64,000 nt of DNA from Hyphomonas sp. Mor2. GTDB lineage: Bacteria > Pseudomonadota > Alphaproteobacteria > Caulobacterales > Hyphomonadaceae. The stretch covers positions 2,914,001 through 2,978,000 of the forward strand of contig NZ_CP017718.1 of assembly GCF_001854405.1 (NCBI RefSeq). Direction: 5' to 3'. Positions 60,384 through 64,000 of the stretch are shown one piece after another (position 1 is the first letter of the stretch; every line of letters starts with the position of its first letter). The position numbers were made by a program, and so were the translations under genes. Below the pieces are notes generated by a model, which did no database searches, had not been told where the DNA came from, and saw nothing but the letters and a program-made list of their open reading frames with translations.

Positions 60384-61563
60384 CCTTTTTCGCGAGGAAG
60401 CGCCGAAGCGGTGATATCCGCGCGGCGGCGATCAATCCGAGCGTGCGGATCGGCTTCGTCCAGTTGGAGTCATTTGAAAACAGCCGATCAATCGCATCGA
60501 GCGCAAGCGCTGTGCCGGTGCCGTCAAACCGCCGCGCCTGGCTGTAGGCCTCAAGCATTTGCGGCGATCCGATCTCGCCGCCCAGGCGTCGTGTCTGCTC
60601 GGCAATCTCGATCAATGCGGCGACATCGCGAAAGCCCTGATTGAGCCCCTGCCCGGCCAGCGGATTGACGCGCCTGGCCGCATCGCCCACCAGCGCCGCG
60701 CGCGGCCCGACGAGTTCGGTCGCCAGCTGCAGGATCAGCGGATAAGACCCGGCCTGGCCTTCAATCGTCATCTCTCCGGCAAAGTCGGCAAATCGGGCAT
60801 TGAGCTCGGCCTCCGCCTCGGCCTTGGGCAGCGCTGCGAGCGTCTCAGCTGCGCCGCGCTGCAGATACCAGGCGAGATTGGCGCGGTCGCCTTTCAGTGG
60901 CAAAGTCGCGAAAGGACCTTCCGGCGTGAACAATTGCCGGGCAATGCCCTCATGTGGGCGGCTCAAGGTGACATTCGCGGTGAAAACGGACTTGTCATAG
61001 TCCCGGCCCTCGGTCGGAATGCCGAGGGATTGGCGGACGGGTGAAGTCATGCCGTCTGCGCCGACCAGGAGGCGCGCGCGCAGCACTTTGCTGCTTTTCA
61101 GCGAGATTTCAGCACATCCCGGCAACGCGCGTTGCGCCTCAAAGAAGTCCGGCGCAATGCGGTCGATGCGGGTGTCTTCCTCCATGGCGCGATCAAGCGC
61201 GCGCTGCAGCGGCTCAGCCATGACCATCTGGCCCAGCGGCTCGTCCGGATCCGGGCTGTCGAGATCCTCCTGCGTGAACAAGACAGATGGCTGACCGAAA
61301 TAGTGCGTGCCACCGTCCACGGCCTCCAGGCCGCGCAAAGGCTGGCTGGAAGCGTCGAGGTCCGCGGTCACCCCGAGCTTGCGCAGCATGCGCCAACTGC
61401 CTGTGACAATTGCGAAATTACGCCCATCGGGCCTCAACTCTGCCTGCGGGTCACGGGTGTCGATCACAGCCACACGGAGGTCCGCCTGGGCGAGGCCCAG
61501 CGCCAGCGCGGCTCCGGTTGGACCGGCGCCCACAATCGCAACGTCATAGATCTGATCGCTCAT
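60337..61563 (-). CDS. UbiH/UbiF-type FAD monooxygenase
   Basis: Ubiquinone-ring hydroxylase family. VAIVGAGPTGAALALGLAQ near residue 8, VGADGMTSPVRQ (DG motif) and ALVGDAARRVNPLAGQGLNQGF (GD motif). 408 residues from ATG at 61563. Which ring position it hydroxylates (UbiH, UbiF, UbiI, UbiL) cannot be told. Divergent from amtB. Confidence 0.88.
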   Translation of the reverse strand: MSDQIYDVAIVGAGPTGAALALGLAQADLRVAVIDTRDPQAELRPDGRNFAIVTGSWRMLRKLGVTADLDASSQPLRGLEAVDGGTHYFGQPSVLFTQEDLDSPDPDEPLGQMVMAEPLQRALDRAMEEDTRIDRIAPDFFEAQRALPGCAEISLKSSKVLRARLLVGADGMTSPVRQSLGIPTEGRDYDKSVFTANVTLSRPHEGIARQLFTPEGPFATLPLKGDRANLAWYLQRGAAETLAALPKAEAEAELNARFADFAGEMTIEGQAGSYPLILQLATELVGPRAALVGDAARRVNPLAGQGLNQGFRDVAALIEIAEQTRRLGGEIGSPQMLEAYSQARRFDGTGTALALDAIDRLFSNDSNWTKPIRTLGLIAAARISPLRRFLAKKASATEDGVAGPMNDW

Positions 61564-61755
61564 GATCGTCAGATAAGAAACCCCGCGCTTGAGGTCCATG
61601 CCTGACAGACAAACGAGCGTTTGGGTCGCAGCCTGCTCGAAATTTGGTCACGAACGGGCTGCCTGCAGATTCTTGTCTCTAATTTTGTGGCGCGACTTTG
61701 GGCAGACCGCTTTCTTGCCGAGGTCAATTAATCAGAGCTGCGGGAGATACGGGCT

Positions 61756-63102
61756 ATGAAACTATGGATGAAAACAGCGATGCGAGGAGCGATGATGCTC
61801 CCGGTTGCAGGACTAGCGGGGCTGTCGGCTCACGCGCAGGAGGCCAGCGCGGTCAGTGCCTATGTGGACAGCTCTTATCTGTTCCTGATCGGCGGACTGA
61901 TCGTCATGTTCATGGCCGCAGGCTTCCTTTGCCTGGAATCAGGACTGGTGCGGTCGAAGAATGCGTCCATGCAGTCCCTGAAGAACATTGCCCTGTTCTC
62001 AATCGCTGGCCTGATGTTCTGGCTGGTCGGTTACAACATGGCCTATCCAAGCGAGACCATTCTGAACGGTCTGTTTGGTGTCCCGGCCTTTATCTGGGTG
62101 GGTGAAGAGAGCCTCGATACCGGTTACGCCGCGAGCTCTGACTGGTTCTTCCAGATGGTGTTCGTCGCCACCGCGGCATCGATTGTTTCGGGCACGGTCG
62201 CTGAGCGCGTCAAGCTCTGGTCCTTCCTGGCCTTCGTCGCCGTTCTGACCGCCTTTATCTACCCAATCGTTGCCTCCTGGGAATGGGGTGGTGGTTACCT
62301 CGACAGCGCTTGGGGCTTCTCTGACTTTGCTGGCTCTACGCTGGTCCACTCGACCGGTGGCTGGGCGGCTCTGATCGGTGCGATCATCATCGGGCCACGT
62401 GCTGGCAAGTATTTCGGCGAGAAAGTGAACCCAATGCCAGGCTCCAACATTCCGCTCGCGGCGCTGGGTACGTTCATTCTCTGGTTCGGTTGGTTCGGCT
62501 TTAACGGTGCGTCTCAGCTAGCCGCCGGTACGTTTGACGACATCAATGCTGTCGCCAAGATCTTCGCCAATACCAACATGGCTGCCGTCGGTGGCGTTCT
62601 GGCCGCGATGGTCCTGACCGCGGTCCTCTACAAGGGGAAGGTTGACCCAACCATGGCGTTTAACGGCGCGATTGGTGGCCTGGTCTCGATCACGGCTGAG
62701 CCGCTGGCTCCAAGCATGGGTGCGTCTGTCGCAATCGGTGCCGTCGGTGGTGTCCTGGTCGTCCTGACCGTGCCGCTGCTCGACAAGCTGAAGATTGACG
62801 ATGTGGTCGGCGCGATCCCGGCTCACCTGGTCTGCGGTATCTGGGGCACGATCATCGTCGCTGCGTCTTACGGCAACGCCATCATGCCGCCTGCACCTGA
62901 TGCAGAAGGCGCCATCGGTGTCAGCTATGTCGGCCAGCTTGTCGGCGTCATTTTGACCGGTGTATTTGTCTCTGTCGCTTCTGCCGCTGTCTGGCTGGCG
63001 CTCAAGGCCACGATCGGTGTCCGCGTCAGCGAAGAGGACGAGCAACTCGGCCTCGACCGCGCAGACACAGGTGTCGAAGCCTATCCGGAGTTTGCCTCCT
63101 AA
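61756..63102 (+). CDS. amtB: Ammonium transporter AmtB
   Basis: 448 residues; a cleavable signal segment (GLSAHA near residue 27) then 11 helices. FLCLESGLVRSKN, FIYPIVASWEWGGGYL, DFAGSTLVHSTGGWAALIGA and FNGAIGGLVSITAEP carry the conserved ammonium-channel residues. No PII gene beside it; one lies at 39411. GGGAG nine bases before the ATG, and a strong terminator after the stop. Confidence 0.95.
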   Translation: MKLWMKTAMRGAMMLPVAGLAGLSAHAQEASAVSAYVDSSYLFLIGGLIVMFMAAGFLCLESGLVRSKNASMQSLKNIALFSIAGLMFWLVGYNMAYPSETILNGLFGVPAFIWVGEESLDTGYAASSDWFFQMVFVATAASIVSGTVAERVKLWSFLAFVAVLTAFIYPIVASWEWGGGYLDSAWGFSDFAGSTLVHSTGGWAALIGAIIIGPRAGKYFGEKVNPMPGSNIPLAALGTFILWFGWFGFNGASQLAAGTFDDINAVAKIFANTNMAAVGGVLAAMVLTAVLYKGKVDPTMAFNGAIGGLVSITAEPLAPSMGASVAIGAVGGVLVVLTVPLLDKLKIDDVVGAIPAHLVCGIWGTIIVAASYGNAIMPPAPDAEGAIGVSYVGQLVGVILTGVFVSVASAAVWLALKATIGVRVSEEDEQLGLDRADTGVEAYPEFAS

Positions 63103-63112
63103 AACCGGCTTT

Positions 63113-63137
63113 CCAGCGCCGGGAGCCCCGGCGCTGG
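63113..63137. repeat. GC-rich hairpin after amtB
   Basis: CCAGCGCCGGG (63113-63123) pairs with CCCGGCGCTGG (63127-63137) over a three-base loop. No T-run follows; the true terminator is the next hairpin. Confidence 0.55.
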
Positions 63138-63182
63138 TTACCAGTACGCTTCCATAGTTCGGAAGCGTTTCCTCCCGACTTA

Positions 63183-63212
63183 CCCCCGGAGCGATGGCTC
63201 CGGGGGTTTTTT
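63183..63212 (+). terminator. Rho-independent terminator of amtB
   Basis: CCCCCGGAGC (63183-63192), loop GATG, GCTCCGGGGG (63197-63206), then TTTTTT (63207-63212). Confidence 0.93.
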
Positions 63213-63304
63213 CGTCAAAATCATGTCTGTTAGCGCCGTTTTAAGGCCGCACCGGTAATTTCATTTTTGGTTCAGAACGTCCGTCCGACCTCGGAGAGTA
63301 GATT

Positions 63305-64000
63305 ATGGCGAATTCCATCGCAGAAGCGGCGCCCATGCGCGAAGTGTCAGACCCGGTCTGGCGCATTATCACGGGCACGGGCGCGTTTGCGCTCGGCGTG
63401 TTCATTTGTGGCAGTGTCGGGTCGTATGATCCGCTCGATCCGAGCTGGAATGCCGCCAGCGATCGGGATGTCCAAAATCTGTTCGGGACAGGCGGAGCCG
63501 TGTTTGCTGACGCCATGCGCCAGCTGCTCGGTTGGTCGGCCTGGGTCGCTGGTCTCGCTCTGATGATTGGCGGCGCCATGCGCGCCGTTCTGATCGGCGC
63601 GCCGAAGATCCGCAGATGGATGCTGGGATTCCTGTTCGTGCCGCTGTCGGCTGCGTGTTTCGCAGCCTGGCCCGTGCCGACCTCCTGGCCCCTCCGGGCT
63701 GGACTGGGTGGCATGGTCGGTGACGGTCTTCACGATTTGGCCGCCATGCCGTTCCGGGCCTTGCTTCTGCCTATGCCGGAAGTTTTATCTGGCCTGGTCG
63801 CCGGTGCCTTTGCGATGATTTGCGCCTTTACGGCGCTTGGCTTCCGGCGCGGGGATGCGCGTTTGCTGCAAGCCGCGGCGGCCAAGTCCAGTGCCCGCGC
63901 AGCGCGCCAGGCAGGCGGTCTGTGGTCTCGCTTCAGCTTCCGCCGTAGGTCCGGCGTCGAAGATCTGGAAGATGAAACTGAAGCGTTCCGCATCCATCGC
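63305..64000 (+). CDS. ftsK: DNA translocase FtsK, N-terminal part
   Basis: Divisome protein and chromosome translocase; the frame runs open to the window end, so only the membrane region and start of the linker are seen. SYDPLDPSWNAA after the first helix is an FtsK_4TM hallmark; four helices lie between about residues 22 and 180, followed by a basic linker. ATG at 63305. Confidence 0.9.
   Translation, partial: MANSIAEAAPMREVSDPVWRIITGTGAFALGVFICGSVGSYDPLDPSWNAASDRDVQNLFGTGGAVFADAMRQLLGWSAWVAGLALMIGGAMRAVLIGAPKIRRWMLGFLFVPLSAACFAAWPVPTSWPLRAGLGGMVGDGLHDLAAMPFRALLLPMPEVLSGLVAGAFAMICAFTALGFRRGDARLLQAAAAKSSARAARQAGGLWSRFSFRRRSGVEDLEDETEAFRIHR

Noticed and set aside
61718-61735. Possible sigma-54 promoter (TGGCGC-like) before amtB
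   Set aside because: TGGCGCGACTTTGGGC lies nearby (about 61690-61706) but GG and GC are one base too far apart and the -12 is TGGGC, not TTGCW.

Overview
This window is a GC-rich (roughly 60 percent) bacterial chromosome segment with compact gene packing, a typical housekeeping gene set, and no mobile element, CRISPR array or rRNA operon that I can see. The gene content and order (DUF299 kinase/phosphatase - maf - aroE - coaE - dnaQ - secB - Tim44-like - mltA; aroA/cmk/rpsA/ihfB; tsaB-rimI-fur; hisC-tyrC; amtB near ftsK; DUF1150, TIGR02300, CC0125/CC1285-type lipoprotein) point to an alphaproteobacterium of the Caulobacterales/Hyphomonadaceae (Maricaulales) kind. In Caulobacter the DUF299 gene (RP001 homologue) sits next to the chromosomal origin, so the left edge probably lies just beside oriC.

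Layout. 1-6.4 kb: rightward housekeeping block, with secB convergent to dnaQ. 6.4-13.6 kb: leftward mscL, ihfB, rpsA, cmk, an S9 peptidase lipoprotein and aroA. 13.7-16 kb: TIGR02300 zinc-ribbon/acidic protein, tRNA-Ala(GGC), a TetR regulator divergent from a SnoaL-like gene with a clear operator between them, and a DUF1150 gene behind a heat-shock-type promoter. 16-22 kb: a 2-hydroxyacid dehydrogenase, an SH3 protein, fabA, two secreted proteins of an unnamed family where fabB often sits, then fabI, a quinone reductase and an iodotyrosine-deiodinase-like nitroreductase. 22-26.3 kb: leftward operon (RutE-like nitroreductase, tsaB, rimI, fur, uridine kinase, CAP protein). 26.6-31.9 kb: a membrane histidine-kinase-like protein lacking the phospho-acceptor histidine, an FAD oxidoreductase, a THEM6-like thioesterase and an acyl-CoA ligase. 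32-39 kb: a repeat-bearing intergenic region, rpsU, COQ9, TetR, threonine aldolase, SDR, Nudix, two tiny membrane-protein ORFs, a CtrA box with a likely small RNA, and gloB-cupin-pgsA.

39-48 kb: a PII protein, renalase-like protein, hisC-tyrC, two lipoproteins, SDR, TerB-like protein, YjbR protein and a PQQ/haem alcohol dehydrogenase. 48-56 kb: an APC permease fused to an EIIA-like and an RCK_C domain, pyrF with a trypsin-like protease and a DUF350 protein, bdhA, a PhyH dioxygenase and a divergent PiT-like transporter. 55.6-64 kb: a palindrome cluster, purA, a third member of the secreted family, an acyltransferase, a J-domain protein divergent from bolA, a ubiH-type monooxygenase, amtB and the 5' part of ftsK.

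The best candidates for undescribed biology are the CtrA-boxed small RNA with C-rich loops (about 36.6-36.77 kb), the histidine-less kinase (26.6 kb), the three-member secreted family, the APC-EIIA-RCK_C fusion and the PiT-like transporter. All calls rest on reading the sequence and family knowledge; no search was run.
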